Shown here: positions 1-9,507 of the stretch, piece after piece
Position numbering within the stretch: the stretch's first letter is position 1
Layout of the letters: each line of letters opens with the position of its first letter
Source: JARBAK01 sp034472185
Lineage (GTDB): Bacteria; Pseudomonadota; Alphaproteobacteria; Rickettsiales; Midichloriaceae
Direction: 5' to 3'
Length of the DNA: 64,000 bases
Assembly: GCA_034472185.1 (NCBI GenBank)
Contig: JARBAK010000001.1
Location: 682,001 to 746,000, forward strand
The notes under the pieces: generated by a model
Seen by the model: only the letters and a program-made list of their open reading frames with translations
Told to the model about the DNA's origin: nothing
The model's database searches: none
Made by a program: the position numbers and the translations under genes

Positions 1-1254
1 GGTTCTGAGCCTTCATGTGTTGCAAAAAAAATACGCCCTGCAGTGCAAGCGGTAGATTTAGCTTCTAATGAAGAGGAAATCTCCGTCCTTCGCTATACTA
101 GTGGCATAGGAGAGTTTGATAGAGTCCTAGGAGGAGGTATGGTAGGCGGATCAGCGGTGCTGATATCTGGAGAACCTGGCATCGGTAAATCTACATTGTT
201 GCTACAGATTTGTGGGAGTATAGGGAAGTTGGGATTACCGTGTTTTTACATTAGTGGCGAAGAATCTGTAATGCAAATAAAAATGAGAGCTTGGAGATTA
301 GGTATAACCGCCCCTCAAAACGTCAAACTTTTTACTACTAGCGCACTCAGTGATATTTGCGCCATTTTAGAGGGGCTTACATCTTTAGCTGTGATTGTGG
401 TGGATTCCGTTCAGACTCTATACTCAGAGGAATTAGAGTCCGCTTCTGGAACTGTAGGGCAAGTACGTACATGTTCTTTGAGGTTGATTAAATTAGCAAA
501 GATTAAAAATCTTGTACTAATCCTTGTTGGTCAAGTAACAAAAGAAGGCCAAATAGCTGGCCCTAAAATTCTAGAACATATGGTAGATACTGTATTGTAT
601 TTTGAAGGAGAAAGTTCTCGACAATACAGAATTATTAGGACTGTGAAGAATAGGTTCGGTTCTACAAATGAGATTGGTGTTTTTGAAATGTCTGATAAAG
701 GCTTGCTAGAGGTATCAACTCCTTCAAGTGTTTTTGTTTCTACTGGTGGCGCTCAAGTAAGTGGATCATGTATATTCGCTGGCATGGAGGGTACTAGGAG
801 TATTTTAACAGAAGTGCAAGCTTTAGTAGTATCGTCTTTTATCCCTATGCCCCGTAGAGCCGCAATTGGTTCGGATATAACACGTCTTTCTATGCTGATA
901 GCGATCTTAAATGCGAGACTGAATATAGACCTCAGCAACAAAGAAATATATCTTAATATTGTAGGTGGATTAAAGATAGATGAGCCTGCTTTAGATATAG
1001 CTGTTATTGTGGCACTTTTATCTGCTGCTCGTAATATTCCTATCAGACGCGATACAGTATATTTTGGTGAGGTAGGGTTATCAGGTGAATTAAGGCAGGT
1101 TGCTCAAGTGGAAAGCAGAGTAAAAGAGGCAGAAAAACTTGGTATTAAAAGAGTGATAATGCCCTCAAGTACTAAAAAGAATAATAAAATTAGCGAGAAT
1201 ATTGAAATAGTATGTGTGAAGCATATAACGAATTTATTAAAAATAAATATGTGA
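1..1254 (+). CDS. radA: DNA repair protein RadA (5' end outside the window)
   Basis: RadA is a RecA-like, DnaB-type ATPase that drives branch migration during recombinational repair. The reading frame is open back to base 1 without a start codon, so the gene is cut by the window edge; about 417 codons are present and the N-terminal four-cysteine zinc finger expected of the family lies outside. Visible are the Walker A motif GEPGIGKS (bases about 169-192), a Walker B region ending VIVVDSVQT, and the RadA-specific KNRFG motif (about 646-660), followed by the Lon-like C-terminal domain. An internal ATG at 43 is not the real start, because the upstream codons continue the protein. cvpA follows 26 bases downstream on the same strand, so the two are probably cotranscribed. 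Confidence 0.95.
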   Translation, partial: GSEPSCVAKKIRPAVQAVDLASNEEEISVLRYTSGIGEFDRVLGGGMVGGSAVLISGEPGIGKSTLLLQICGSIGKLGLPCFYISGEESVMQIKMRAWRLGITAPQNVKLFTTSALSDICAILEGLTSLAVIVVDSVQTLYSEELESASGTVGQVRTCSLRLIKLAKIKNLVLILVGQVTKEGQIAGPKILEHMVDTVLYFEGESSRQYRIIRTVKNRFGSTNEIGVFEMSDKGLLEVSTPSSVFVSTGGAQVSGSCIFAGMEGTRSILTEVQALVVSSFIPMPRRAAIGSDITRLSMLIAILNARLNIDLSNKEIYLNIVGGLKIDEPALDIAVIVALLSAARNIPIRRDTVYFGEVGLSGELRQVAQVESRVKEAEKLGIKRVIMPSSTKKNNKISENIEIVCVKHITNLLKINM

Positions 1255-1280
1255 AAGAGAGTATAAACTTTACTATCTAA

Positions 1281-2144
1281 ATGATTATGTCTGTTACTTG
1301 GACTGGATTGGATGTCTTTTGTGGGATAACAATCCTATTATCTACTCTGTTCGCGTTAAATCGAGGTCTAATCGCTTCTGTTTTAAGCTTAATTGGTTGG
1401 ATTCTATCTATAGCTATAACACACTATTCTTTTCCATATATGGAGCCATTCTTGGAAGCAAAAATGGGACCTTTTTTAGCCGTAGCTGTTGGATATGCAA
1501 CTATTTTGCTAATAATGCTGATTGTATTTGCGATTATGAATCACATGATTGCTGGTGTATTTGGCAAATTTAGATGTGGCACTTTAGATCGTATATTGGG
1601 AATGTTTTTTGGAATTTTTCGAGGCGTTATCGTAAGTGTATTGTTTTTTTTATGTTTTATGTCTTTATTTAATTTTATAGAAGGAAATGGAGAAACCGAT
1701 CCATCATTTAAAAATGAGAAGAAATTGCCAAATTTCATTAAAAACGCTGCTTCTTATGGATTTTTACAGAAAGGACGAAGTGTGTTATTAGGATATTTAT
1801 CGGACGATTTATATAAGAGATTCGATAATTTAGATAATATAGAGAGCTCGGATATTTCCTCAGGAAAAGACACAAATGTTGTAATCGCAATACGTAAATT
1901 AACAAATTATGTTACACCTGACGATTTAAAGGGAGTTGAGTCTAAGACTCGATCTTTTGGAGCTACACATTCAGATTATGATGTTGCGATGTATGCTCTA
2001 AAGTTACTTTTGATTGATTACAGGAATAATCAAGAAACGGGGAAAATAAGCCGAGGGCTTTCATCTGATGAGTTAAGAGAGATAGAGCTAATTCTATCAA
2101 AGTGGCATCCTACAGAAAATACATCTGAAACGAAAGTAAAGTAA
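1281..2144 (+). CDS. cvpA: CvpA family inner membrane protein
   Basis: This protein of about 287 residues carries four hydrophobic segments in the first 130 residues, in the CvpA arrangement (an early DxxCG-like region, then a glycine-containing stretch ending in a RILGMFFGIFRG motif). A hydrophilic, charged tail of about 150 residues follows. CvpA proteins are inner membrane proteins linked to colicin V export and envelope homeostasis; the molecular role is not established. The start at 1281 gives M-I-M-S; the third codon (1287) is an alternative. The stop is one base before the ATG of cca, which suggests translational coupling. The long C-terminal extension is typical of alphaproteobacterial members as far as I know. 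Confidence 0.85.
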   Translation: MIMSVTWTGLDVFCGITILLSTLFALNRGLIASVLSLIGWILSIAITHYSFPYMEPFLEAKMGPFLAVAVGYATILLIMLIVFAIMNHMIAGVFGKFRCGTLDRILGMFFGIFRGVIVSVLFFLCFMSLFNFIEGNGETDPSFKNEKKLPNFIKNAASYGFLQKGRSVLLGYLSDDLYKRFDNLDNIESSDISSGKDTNVVIAIRKLTNYVTPDDLKGVESKTRSFGATHSDYDVAMYALKLLLIDYRNNQETGKISRGLSSDELREIELILSKWHPTENTSETKVK

Positions 2145-2145
2145 T

Positions 2146-3459
2146 ATGGAAGAGCGGAGTGATCACGTTGTAATGCGTAAAGTGCGCAGTAGTGTAAAAG
2201 ACGTTATAAGCAATGATGCATGGGTAATGTTAGATATATTGTGTGGATATACACACAATAATAATACAAGATTTGTTGGGGGTAGCGTACGGGATTTGTT
2301 GTTATATGAGAATATGCAGCAAAATGGCCATACTCGTACGGATATTCCTATCGCTGTAAAAGAGATTGATATGGCTACTACTATGCTTCCTGATGAAGTA
2401 ACGGACTATCTTATCAGGTATGGTATACGCACTATTCCTACGGGATTGAAGCATGGCACTGTAAGCGCATTATTCAAAAAGCAATTATTTGAAATTACTA
2501 CTTTGCGTCGGGATGTTTTATGCGATGGGCGTTATGCACAGGTGGAATTTAGTAGTGATTGGAGGGATGATGCTGCTAGACGGGATTTTACTATTAATGC
2601 TCTATCAATGGATAGAGATGGCGATATATACGATTATTTTAAAGGATATAAAGACCTAAAAGCTGGAGTCATCCGTTTTATAGGAAATCCAGAAGAGAGA
2701 ATCAATGAAGATTATTTGAGGATATTACGCTATTTTCGCTTTAATGCATATATAGGCGCTTCGTTTAAAGAGGAGGATTTAAATATTATATCGAAGCTCT
2801 CTCCCAATATGTCTAAATTATCAAGGGAACGCATAAAAATAGAAATGTTTAAGATACTGACAATGCCTCATGTTGCTAAGGCTTTGCACGTTATGTATTC
2901 GAGAAATATATTTAACTATATGCACCTATCATGCATAGATTTATGCGATATGAGCGCTGATAATTTTTTAAATTTACACTTTAGTAAAGTAGATCCCTTA
3001 GCGAATCTTGCTGCTATACTTAGACTTTCTAAAATAAGCAAATCAGCTCTTATTGAACTTGCTAACAATTTAAAATTTAGCAATAAAGAAGCAAAAATTT
3101 TGATGACTTTATGTATTGACAATAATGGCATCAGTGATGCTTTAGCGCTCGGAGCTCCTACTGTAGTGCATGAACAATACATATATTTGTTGGGGTATGA
3201 GACATACATACATTATATTACCATGCTTAATGTTTTTGATATGTATGGTCAATTGGGGAAATTGGTAAGTAATGCACAAAAATATATAAAACGCACTATG
3301 CCGCTTAATGGAAGAGATTTACTTGCACTAGGCTTACGAGAAGGTAGTCATGTAGGAAAATACCTTAAGATTGCTGAGGAACAGTGGATCGCGAGTGGGT
3401 TTCAATTAACAAAATCTCAATTGCTTAAAGAAATTGTTCATATAATGGCGTCTTCTTAA
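2146..3459 (+). CDS. cca: CCA tRNA nucleotidyltransferase / poly(A) polymerase family
   Basis: A class II nucleotidyltransferase of 437 residues that adds or repairs the 3' CCA of tRNAs. The N-terminal catalytic part shows the GGSVRD motif (residues about 45-50), the metal-binding acidic motif in EIDMATTMLP, the RRDFTINAL motif, and the RILRYFRF region that starts the neck domain. The 437-residue length fits the alphaproteobacterial form. Poly(A) polymerase is the alternative for this family; where a genome has only one copy it is normally the CCA enzyme. The tRNA-Thr gene in this window does not encode its full CCA tail, so the activity is needed. The 3' end overlaps the convergent lipB by four bases. 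Confidence 0.88.
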   Translation: MEERSDHVVMRKVRSSVKDVISNDAWVMLDILCGYTHNNNTRFVGGSVRDLLLYENMQQNGHTRTDIPIAVKEIDMATTMLPDEVTDYLIRYGIRTIPTGLKHGTVSALFKKQLFEITTLRRDVLCDGRYAQVEFSSDWRDDAARRDFTINALSMDRDGDIYDYFKGYKDLKAGVIRFIGNPEERINEDYLRILRYFRFNAYIGASFKEEDLNIISKLSPNMSKLSRERIKIEMFKILTMPHVAKALHVMYSRNIFNYMHLSCIDLCDMSADNFLNLHFSKVDPLANLAAILRLSKISKSALIELANNLKFSNKEAKILMTLCIDNNGISDALALGAPTVVHEQYIYLLGYETYIHYITMLNVFDMYGQLGKLVSNAQKYIKRTMPLNGRDLLALGLREGSHVGKYLKIAEEQWIASGFQLTKSQLLKEIVHIMASS

Positions 3460-4166
3460 GTATAAGAGAAAGTTTCTTTGAATTTATTTATAAATATTCT
3501 ATCGAATTCTACTAAGGAGATTTCAAATCCTAATTGAGCGACTGACGTCATTATTGAGGCAGCAGGAATGTTGCATGGAGAGATATTATCAAAATAAGAT
3601 AGATCTGTAGCTATGTTTATAGCTAGTCCATGATAAATGATATTATGATGTATCTTTAGTCCTATTGAAGCGATTTTCTTATCACCTACCCATACTCCAA
3701 CATTATGAGAGGGAATTTTTTGTATATGTGCAGTTATACCAAAGTAGGCTAGTGTATCCACTATACAGGAATTAAGTGCTAATACGATATTATTGCTTAT
3801 ATCCAAAGTTCTTTTATAAATCTTTTTAAGATTTAGTAAAAAATAGACAATTCTTTGTCCTGGGCCATGGTAAGTCCAAAAACCACCGCGATTTGTATAT
3901 ATCACTGGTACGGCGCTACCATCAATATGCTCTATACTTTCAACTTTTTCATATCGTATTCCTGATTTGTACGACATTTTATTTACTTGTACTAGCATTC
4001 CTGCTGTATATACATGCTTGTGCTCTAAGAGCCAAATGGCTTCTTTGGTATCTGGGTGAGTTATTAATTGCTGAACATATGATTTCATACACGAATTAAT
4101 GTATTTGTATTCTGTAAGGCTTTGGTGGTGCACTATATCTAATATCGGAGAGTTTTCTAGAAACAT
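3456..4166 (-). CDS. lipB: Octanoyl-[acyl-carrier-protein]:protein N-octanoyltransferase LipB
   Basis: LipB moves octanoate from acyl carrier protein to lipoyl domains of 2-oxoacid dehydrogenases, the first step of endogenous lipoate synthesis in the cytoplasm. The sequence has the family blocks GGFWTYHGPGQ, the catalytic-lysine block KKIASIGLK, IYHGLAINI, and a cysteine in the SPCNIP block expected to form the acyl-enzyme. The frame is open to a TTG at 4208 (250 residues), but I prefer the ATG at 4166 (236 residues), where similarity to the usual LipB N-terminus starts. Neither start has a clear ribosome-binding site. It lies downstream of ftsZ on the same strand. Confidence 0.9.
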   Translation of the reverse strand: MFLENSPILDIVHHQSLTEYKYINSCMKSYVQQLITHPDTKEAIWLLEHKHVYTAGMLVQVNKMSYKSGIRYEKVESIEHIDGSAVPVIYTNRGGFWTYHGPGQRIVYFLLNLKKIYKRTLDISNNIVLALNSCIVDTLAYFGITAHIQKIPSHNVGVWVGDKKIASIGLKIHHNIIYHGLAINIATDLSYFDNISPCNIPAASIMTSVAQLGFEISLVEFDRIFINKFKETFSYT

Positions 4167-4270
4167 CACTAATAATGAATCGTTATGAAGATTAAAGAGC
4201 GTGAACAAGAACTAAGACATGTAGCGTCTATAGTTGTTGATTAACAACGCAATATAAGTAATATGGCGAC

Positions 4271-5725
4271 TTACTTTTTATTGCGACGCAAAAATGCTGG
4301 CGTCTCTAGGATATTGTACGATTCTTGTTCTTTTACATTAGCTTCGCTAACCCTTATCTTGCCTAAGTTTGCCACTACTTTGTTAAAGGTTTTAGAAGCG
4401 TCATACTTTAGCGGAGAAGGTTTTATAGTATAGTGGCGAGGCTCTTCTTGTACAGAAGATATACATTGCTTATCATCTGAAATAGACTCAATTTCAGAGC
4501 CTATTTGTGTAGTTTCGGGTACTGCTTGGTTCACAAATTTTAAAGAAACAAAGCAATCTGAGGCTTGCTGGTCTGAGTTTCTATCACTAGTTTCTGTTGC
4601 TAAATTTTGTACTTGTTTAGATATACCAGTGTAAGGATCGTTTGTAAGCGGATGTTGAGCGACACGATCTGATTCACTAGAGCGTTGTTGAGAGACTGAA
4701 GTATGTAATGAGTGCAAGTTCTCAGAACCCTCTACTGCGTATCGTTTTGTCCTGTCTTCTACACCTGTAGCTACTACGGATATTTTTATGCCTTGTAAAT
4801 TCTCATCGAATGCGGATCCAAAAATTACGTTTGCATGTGCATCAACTTCTTCTTTGATTCTTTGTACAGCACTCTCTATTTCGAAGAGCGTGATATCATA
4901 TCCTCCCGTTATATTAATTAAGACTCCTTTTGCTCCTTTTATTGATAAATCATCTAATAATGGGTTAAATACAGCTTTTTCTGCTGCAACTATAGCACGA
5001 TCTTCGTCATCGTTGCTACCATATCCAGTTCCCATCATAGCTGTCCCCATTTTTTCCATAACAGCTTTAATATCTGCAAAATCCAGATTTATTAGTCCAG
5101 GAATAGTAATCAAATTTGTAACACTTTCTACACCTGAGCGGAGAACATCATCTGCTATTTTAAACGCTTCTGCAAAAGTAGTTTTTTCATTAGCGATTCT
5201 AAACAAATTTTGATTTGGTATAACTATGAGTGTATCAACGCACTTGTATAGTTCTTCTAGTCCTAATTCTGCTATTTTGAGGCGTCTTTCTCCTTCAAAA
5301 TGAAACGGTTTAGTAACAACACATACAGTCAGTATCCCTTGTTCGCTGGCTATTTTCGCTATCACCGGGGCTGCACCTGTGCCTGTACCGCCACCCATAC
5401 CCGCTGTGATAAAGAGCATATTGCAATCTTCTAGTGCTGCTTTCAATTCTTCCATAGATTCTTCAGCGGCCATCTTGCCGATTTCCGGATTAGAACCAGC
5501 ACCGAGACCTTTGGTTAAGTTCATACCAAGCTGAATTTTGTTTGGAGCAAGTGATCCACGCAATGCCTGAGCATCAGTATTTGCGGCCCAGAATTCGATT
5601 CCTATGTTCCCTGGATTAGCATTTATCATATTATTCACTGCATTTCCGCCTGCTCCTCCTACGCCTAGGACGAGCAACTTTGGCTTTAATTCGGGTGTTT
5701 CGGAAAGACTAAGATTTAATGTCAT
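4271..5725 (-). CDS. ftsZ: Cell division GTPase FtsZ
   Basis: FtsZ polymerises into the cytokinetic ring and guides septal wall synthesis. The 484-residue product has the tubulin signature GGGTGTG at residues 111-117, the N-terminal GVGGAGGNAVN nucleotide-binding loop, and the T7-loop region LINLDFADIKAVM. After about residue 320 comes a long, low-complexity linker rich in serine and glutamine, then the conserved C-terminal peptide ETPAFLRR (about 474-481) that binds FtsA/ZipA-type partners. The linker of roughly 150 residues is long but normal for alphaproteobacteria. It stands alone, not in a dcw cluster. About 400 bases without a gene lie upstream and probably hold its promoter. Confidence 0.98.
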   Translation of the reverse strand: MTLNLSLSETPELKPKLLVLGVGGAGGNAVNNMINANPGNIGIEFWAANTDAQALRGSLAPNKIQLGMNLTKGLGAGSNPEIGKMAAEESMEELKAALEDCNMLFITAGMGGGTGTGAAPVIAKIASEQGILTVCVVTKPFHFEGERRLKIAELGLEELYKCVDTLIVIPNQNLFRIANEKTTFAEAFKIADDVLRSGVESVTNLITIPGLINLDFADIKAVMEKMGTAMMGTGYGSNDDEDRAIVAAEKAVFNPLLDDLSIKGAKGVLINITGGYDITLFEIESAVQRIKEEVDAHANVIFGSAFDENLQGIKISVVATGVEDRTKRYAVEGSENLHSLHTSVSQQRSSESDRVAQHPLTNDPYTGISKQVQNLATETSDRNSDQQASDCFVSLKFVNQAVPETTQIGSEIESISDDKQCISSVQEEPRHYTIKPSPLKYDASKTFNKVVANLGKIRVSEANVKEQESYNILETPAFLRRNKK

Positions 5726-6128
5726 GGTGTACAGAAAACATCGTTAATTGGGTCGCTCAGGAATTGCAATCCTAAAAATATACTTGCTCGCTCCTTACTG
5801 TACTCTTTCTCTATATATTATGATACGGGCAATTTGCATGTAAACGCATATAAACCACATAAATGATATCATATTAAAATCACAATGTCTGCTTGAACTT
5901 ATATAATGGAGTTAGATTAGAGCATATATGAATCGATTTAAATATTGATATGAAATAGTGCCAAAACTTTAATTTTATTAAAGCGGGCTGACTTGCGGGC
6001 ATGCAGATTGTTAGATATGATTCTGCACAAATGGAGTTTCAATGATTTGCTTGTGTTGCACAATAGGGCTGAAGGATAGAAGAATGAAGGGGGTCGGAAC
6101 TAACTTTTAAAAATACGGTGACCGCGAT
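5726..6128. other. Intergenic region between divergent ftsZ and a small conserved gene
   Basis: About 400 bases between divergent genes. I see only tiny open frames (the longest from an ATG is about 22 codons) and no tRNA-like fold. The region is AT-rich and should contain the promoters of ftsZ and of the gene at 6129, but I cannot place them with confidence. Confidence 0.5.
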
Positions 6129-6503
6129 ATGGTAACGGATATGATTTTTAGTGCTACTACTGCTGATCTTGATGCAGTATCGGTGACACAAGACTGTTGT
6201 TCAGAAATAGATAAAATTCAAGGTATATGGCGTAGCGTTATTACTCAAGCTCTTATGGACGCGGCTAGCAATTCCCATAAAAAAAGTGCCAAAGCTGCAA
6301 AAATTAGAGCTTTAGAATGGCTTCAAGGAGAGAGTGATGATTTTACCGAAGTATGTCTTTTAGCTGATATGGACCCACAGTGGGTTAGAGAACAAGCTGC
6401 AGGTGCGCTACGTAGAGGATGTAAATGGCGTAATGATTTGCGGCAGACAGTTAACCATTGGCATAATAAAATAGATCTTAACTTTTCTCGGTCTGCATTA
6501 TAG
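6129..6503 (+). CDS. Conserved small protein, possible DNA-binding regulator
   Basis: A 124-residue soluble protein with no signal peptide. The centre reads WRSVITQALMDAA, then a lysine-rich stretch, ALEWLQGESDDFTEVCLLADMDP and WVREQAAG. This pattern (a WxxVIxQAxxDA helix, then RxWLxxxxxDFxxVCxLAxxDPxxVR) resembles a family of small alphaproteobacterial proteins found in chromosomes and phages, probably with a helix-turn-helix-like fold; that likeness is from memory and inference. It is transcribed away from ftsZ and converges on dapB. A regulatory role is possible but not shown. Its base composition matches the neighbours. Confidence 0.7.
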   Translation: MVTDMIFSATTADLDAVSVTQDCCSEIDKIQGIWRSVITQALMDAASNSHKKSAKAAKIRALEWLQGESDDFTEVCLLADMDPQWVREQAAGALRRGCKWRNDLRQTVNHWHNKIDLNFSRSAL

Positions 6504-6529
6504 TTTTTAGATATTGGATAATTGTGTAT

Positions 6530-6562
6530 TACAACCTCGTGCACCCCATTGCGTTGTATTTT
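6530..6562 (+). terminator. Weak hairpin with T-rich tail after the gene at 6129
   Basis: TACAAC (6530-6535) pairs with GTTGTA (6553-6558) around a 17-base loop and is followed by a short run of T. It sits between convergent genes. The stem is short, so this is only a possible terminator. Confidence 0.25.
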
Positions 6563-6594
6563 CTAATATTTACGGAAGGGGGAGATAGCTTAGT

Positions 6595-7437
6595 TTATAG
6601 AGTTATATCCCCTCTTTGCAAATATTCTGATACTACATCATCCATTGAATATAATTTGCCCATAGGGTGAGAAAGGAGGAATGTTGCGGCTCTTAAAGCG
6701 CCGATAACAAATAAGATGCGATTTAGTGCTGAGTGCTCAAGAGAGATCGTTTCGTATTCTCCGGCAAATAATATCTCATGAGTACCGAACAAACCACCAC
6801 CACGTAGTGCTGAAATGCCGATTTCCTCGGTGTTTCTCTTATTAGATCTAGAAAACACAATAGGAATAGGATTAGTATGACTGGTAATTTGCTTCTCACG
6901 ATCTTTTTGTGGGGAAGCTGTTTTGACTTTTGCTATCGCTTCTGCTAGCATAAGTGCTGTGCCAGAGGGGCAATCTATTTTATTTCTATGATGTTTCTCT
7001 AAAATCTCTATATCAAAATCATTTCGCAAAAGCATGGCTGCGCGCTCACATAAAAACTTTAGTACTCCTATTCCCCAGCTCATATTAGGAGACCAAAATA
7101 TTCTAATGCTATGTGAAAGATTGGCCATATATGTTATATCTGCCTTCTCTAGTCCTGTTGTGCCGGATACTAGAGCCTTTTTATATTTTATACATTCTAT
7201 AAGAATAGATTTAAGGAGTATAGGTGAACTAAAATCTATCACTATGTCTGCTAGCTTTATACATTCTGCAAGATTATTTGAATAGAATATGTCCGCCCTC
7301 TCTATATCAAATTGAGACGTATAGCTTATATCTCTTCTATAACCGGAAACAACCCGCCCTACTGATGTATTATGATTTATGTAATCTAGGAGAGCTCTAC
7401 CCATCTTTCCGGTGCAACCCGTTATGCATATTTTCAT
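6595..7437 (-). CDS. dapB: 4-hydroxy-tetrahydrodipicolinate reductase DapB
   Basis: DapB reduces hydroxy-tetrahydrodipicolinate with NAD(P)H in the diaminopimelate/lysine pathway. The 280-residue product has the N-terminal dinucleotide-binding GCTGKMG loop (residues about 7-13), the active-site motif EKHHRNKIDCPSGTAL (usual form HHxxKxDAPSGTAL; here Cys replaces Ala) and the C-terminal GGGLFGTHE substrate domain. asd, lysC and dapD lie elsewhere in this window (50.4-53.5 kb), so at least four steps from aspartate are represented. With PBP1A at 43.8 kb this supports real peptidoglycan synthesis rather than only lysine supply. Confidence 0.95.
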   Translation of the reverse strand: MKICITGCTGKMGRALLDYINHNTSVGRVVSGYRRDISYTSQFDIERADIFYSNNLAECIKLADIVIDFSSPILLKSILIECIKYKKALVSGTTGLEKADITYMANLSHSIRIFWSPNMSWGIGVLKFLCERAAMLLRNDFDIEILEKHHRNKIDCPSGTALMLAEAIAKVKTASPQKDREKQITSHTNPIPIVFSRSNKRNTEEIGISALRGGGLFGTHEILFAGEYETISLEHSALNRILFVIGALRAATFLLSHPMGKLYSMDDVVSEYLQRGDITL

Positions 7438-7479
7438 TCTGGTACCACGATAAGCTAGATACTTGCTGACTGCTGAAAT

Positions 7480-8013
7480 TTAAAGAAGTTCTCCCATTGC
7501 TTCTATATTGTTAATTACAGTATATCCATTGCTATACTGTGCATTGGCGAATTTAGTTGCAAAAATCTTGTCAATCATTTCCAGGATAGGATCCCAGAAC
7601 CCCTCAAAGTTTACCACTATCAATTTCTTTTTATGTTGTTCCAGATTTCTAAGTGTTAAAACTTCAAAAAATTCATCTAAAGTACCGAATCCTCCGGGCA
7701 AAGTGACGAATATATCCGACCTTTCTATCATTATCTCTTTCCTTTGGTACATAGACTCTACAAGTATGCTTTCATCTAATAAAGGGCTTAATATCTCTTT
7801 TTGATTAAGTACATTAAGTGGGAAAACACCTACTACTTTAGAGCCATGTACTTGTGCTGCTCTTGCAACTGTACCCATAAGCCCTCCTGTACTACCGCCG
7901 TAAAGTAAGGTATGCTGATGCTGCCCTATAATCTCTCCACACCGCTCAGCAAGAGCGATATACTTGGACTCAACATTTTGGCTAGCTCCACAAAAGACAC
8001 ATATAGTCTTCAT
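7480..8013 (-). CDS. LOG family protein (nucleotide 5'-monophosphate phosphoribohydrolase type)
   Basis: A 177-residue Rossmann-like protein of the LOG (lonely guy) family. The diagnostic motif PGGFGTLDEFFEV is present, together with the earlier GGSTGGLMG loop and the N-terminal VFCGAS strand. Family members hydrolyse the N-glycosidic bond of nucleoside 5'-monophosphates, including cytokinin ribotides; in bacteria the physiological substrate is usually unknown. It is 42 bases upstream of dapB on the same strand and could share its transcript, although no functional link is evident. It is slightly shorter than typical members (about 180-195 residues) but all motifs are intact. Confidence 0.9.
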   Translation of the reverse strand: MKTICVFCGASQNVESKYIALAERCGEIIGQHQHTLLYGGSTGGLMGTVARAAQVHGSKVVGVFPLNVLNQKEILSPLLDESILVESMYQRKEIMIERSDIFVTLPGGFGTLDEFFEVLTLRNLEQHKKKLIVVNFEGFWDPILEMIDKIFATKFANAQYSNGYTVINNIEAMGELL

Positions 8014-8191
8014 ATTTATTGATACAAAATGTAATTTCTAATTGAAAAATATACATCTATAGTTATAAAACTACTAGGTGTAATTATGCGGTGCACGTGA
8101 TACTAGAGAAGACGCGACGAAAAGACGCACCAACTGCACAGCAAAAACTATCACTGTAACGCAAACCACCGCAACTATATCAGAAAAGTCT

Positions 8192-8926
8192 ATGTTACGA
8201 AACATTAAAGATCAAATTCCTTGGATATGTAAAGAAGGATATGTGCCAATATCTATTGCTGTTGCGTGTACATTTATATTCTTTTCCATATCGATGACCT
8301 TAGGATGGTTGGGTGTTATATGCACCATTTTCTGTGTTTCTTTTTTTCGCGATCCTGATAGAGTCACTCCTGTTGGTGATGAACTAGTTGTAAGCCCTGC
8401 TGATGGAGTTGTTTTACAAATTGTAAACTCGCCTTTGCCGCATGAACTCAGAGAGACCGGTAAATATGGAGAAGAAGTCGAAAAAGAGGATAAAGAGGAA
8501 TTTACGCGTGTTAGTATATTTTTAAGTGTTTTTGATGTGCATGTAAACCGCATCCCTGTCAGTGGAGTCGTAAAGGCTTCTTGTTATAATGCTGGAAGAT
8601 TTTTCAATGCCTCATTAGATAAGGCAAGCGAACATAACGAACGTTGCTCAACTTGGATTATAAGTACGTACAACGCAGAAAACGTTGCGGTTGTACAGAT
8701 TGCTGGACTTATTGCTAGGCGTATAGTTTGTAAAGTGCGCTCAGGCCAAGAAGTTATAGCGGGACGGCGGTTAGGAATGATAAAGTTTGGAAGTAGAGTA
8801 GATTTATACTTGCCTTCTTATATTATTCCTCAAGTACTGCCAGGTCAGAGAGTAATAGGAGGTGAAACTATTATTGCTGATTTGAGTTCGGTAGTTGCAG
8901 TGAATCGCGAAGGGGAGATAAGATAG
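8192..8926 (+). CDS. psd: Phosphatidylserine decarboxylase proenzyme (short PSD-A type)
   Basis: Psd decarboxylates phosphatidylserine to phosphatidylethanolamine at the inner membrane. The 244-residue product begins with two membrane segments (about residues 20-50), then FFRDP and VVSPADGVV, the VFDVHVNRIPVSG block with the catalytic-histidine region, and RLGMIKFGSRVDLYLP near the C-terminus. In short-form enzymes self-cleavage at the Gly-Ser of FGSR creates the pyruvoyl prosthetic group. The usual partner pssA, commonly next to psd, is absent; a sigma-like gene follows instead. Confidence 0.93.
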   Translation: MLRNIKDQIPWICKEGYVPISIAVACTFIFFSISMTLGWLGVICTIFCVSFFRDPDRVTPVGDELVVSPADGVVLQIVNSPLPHELRETGKYGEEVEKEDKEEFTRVSIFLSVFDVHVNRIPVSGVVKASCYNAGRFFNASLDKASEHNERCSTWIISTYNAENVAVVQIAGLIARRIVCKVRSGQEVIAGRRLGMIKFGSRVDLYLPSYIIPQVLPGQRVIGGETIIADLSSVVAVNREGEIR

Positions 8927-9099
8927 GTGGTAATATACAGAAGTACACTACAGATGTTTATTAAGCGAAAAATGTGATGTGAGGGGTGGTTTATATATCC
9001 CAAGGTGATGGACGGCGTTGGTAGTAATGATTGTCGCAGATTTGGAGGGAGAGTGTTAAGCAACTCGATAGTTTATTCGGCAAGTAGTGGTCTGTTCTG

Positions 9100-9342
9100 A
9101 TGAATTGGGACAAACTTACTATGAGTTATTTAAAACAAATCACAACGGCAGCAATAGCAAAGCTTGCGCCAAGTGAAGCTCAGGTTTTGCGTATGCGCTT
9201 CGGTATAGATGGATTTTCCGTATATTCTATTCGAGAAATAGCTGCGCATATGGGGCTTACAGAAAGCGAGGTTGAGGAAATAGAAATAAATGCCCTACGT
9301 AAACTTAGGCATATTAAAAGTTTGAGCTCTGATCCTGTTTAG
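9100..9342 (+). CDS. Stand-alone sigma-70 region 4-like helix-turn-helix protein
   Basis: An 80-residue protein that is almost only a sigma-70 region 4 domain: SEAQVLRMRFGIDGFSVYSI, then REIAAHMGLTESEVEEIE (helix-turn-helix) and NALRKLRHIKS. It matches the C-terminus of RpoD/RpoH (LxxREAxVLRMRFG...ALRKLRH) but regions 1-3 are missing. About 170 bases upstream up to psd show no remnant of them. It could bind -35 elements or the RNA polymerase beta flap without being a sigma factor. I recall similar sigma-like HTH proteins annotated in other Rickettsiales. A second ATG at codon 8 is an alternative start. Confidence 0.75.
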   Translation: MNWDKLTMSYLKQITTAAIAKLAPSEAQVLRMRFGIDGFSVYSIREIAAHMGLTESEVEEIEINALRKLRHIKSLSSDPV

Positions 9343-9507
9343 CACGATATAGTAAAAAACTATCATCTTTATAATGTAGCAGACCATATCTGATATTACC
9401 CAGCGTCATCAAAAATGAGTGGGCGTTTTGGTTATCAATGTGTTTGATTATGTGGCGTAAATAGGAGTATAGAGCAAAGAATTTCAAAAGTTGCTAATTT
9501 TGATAGT

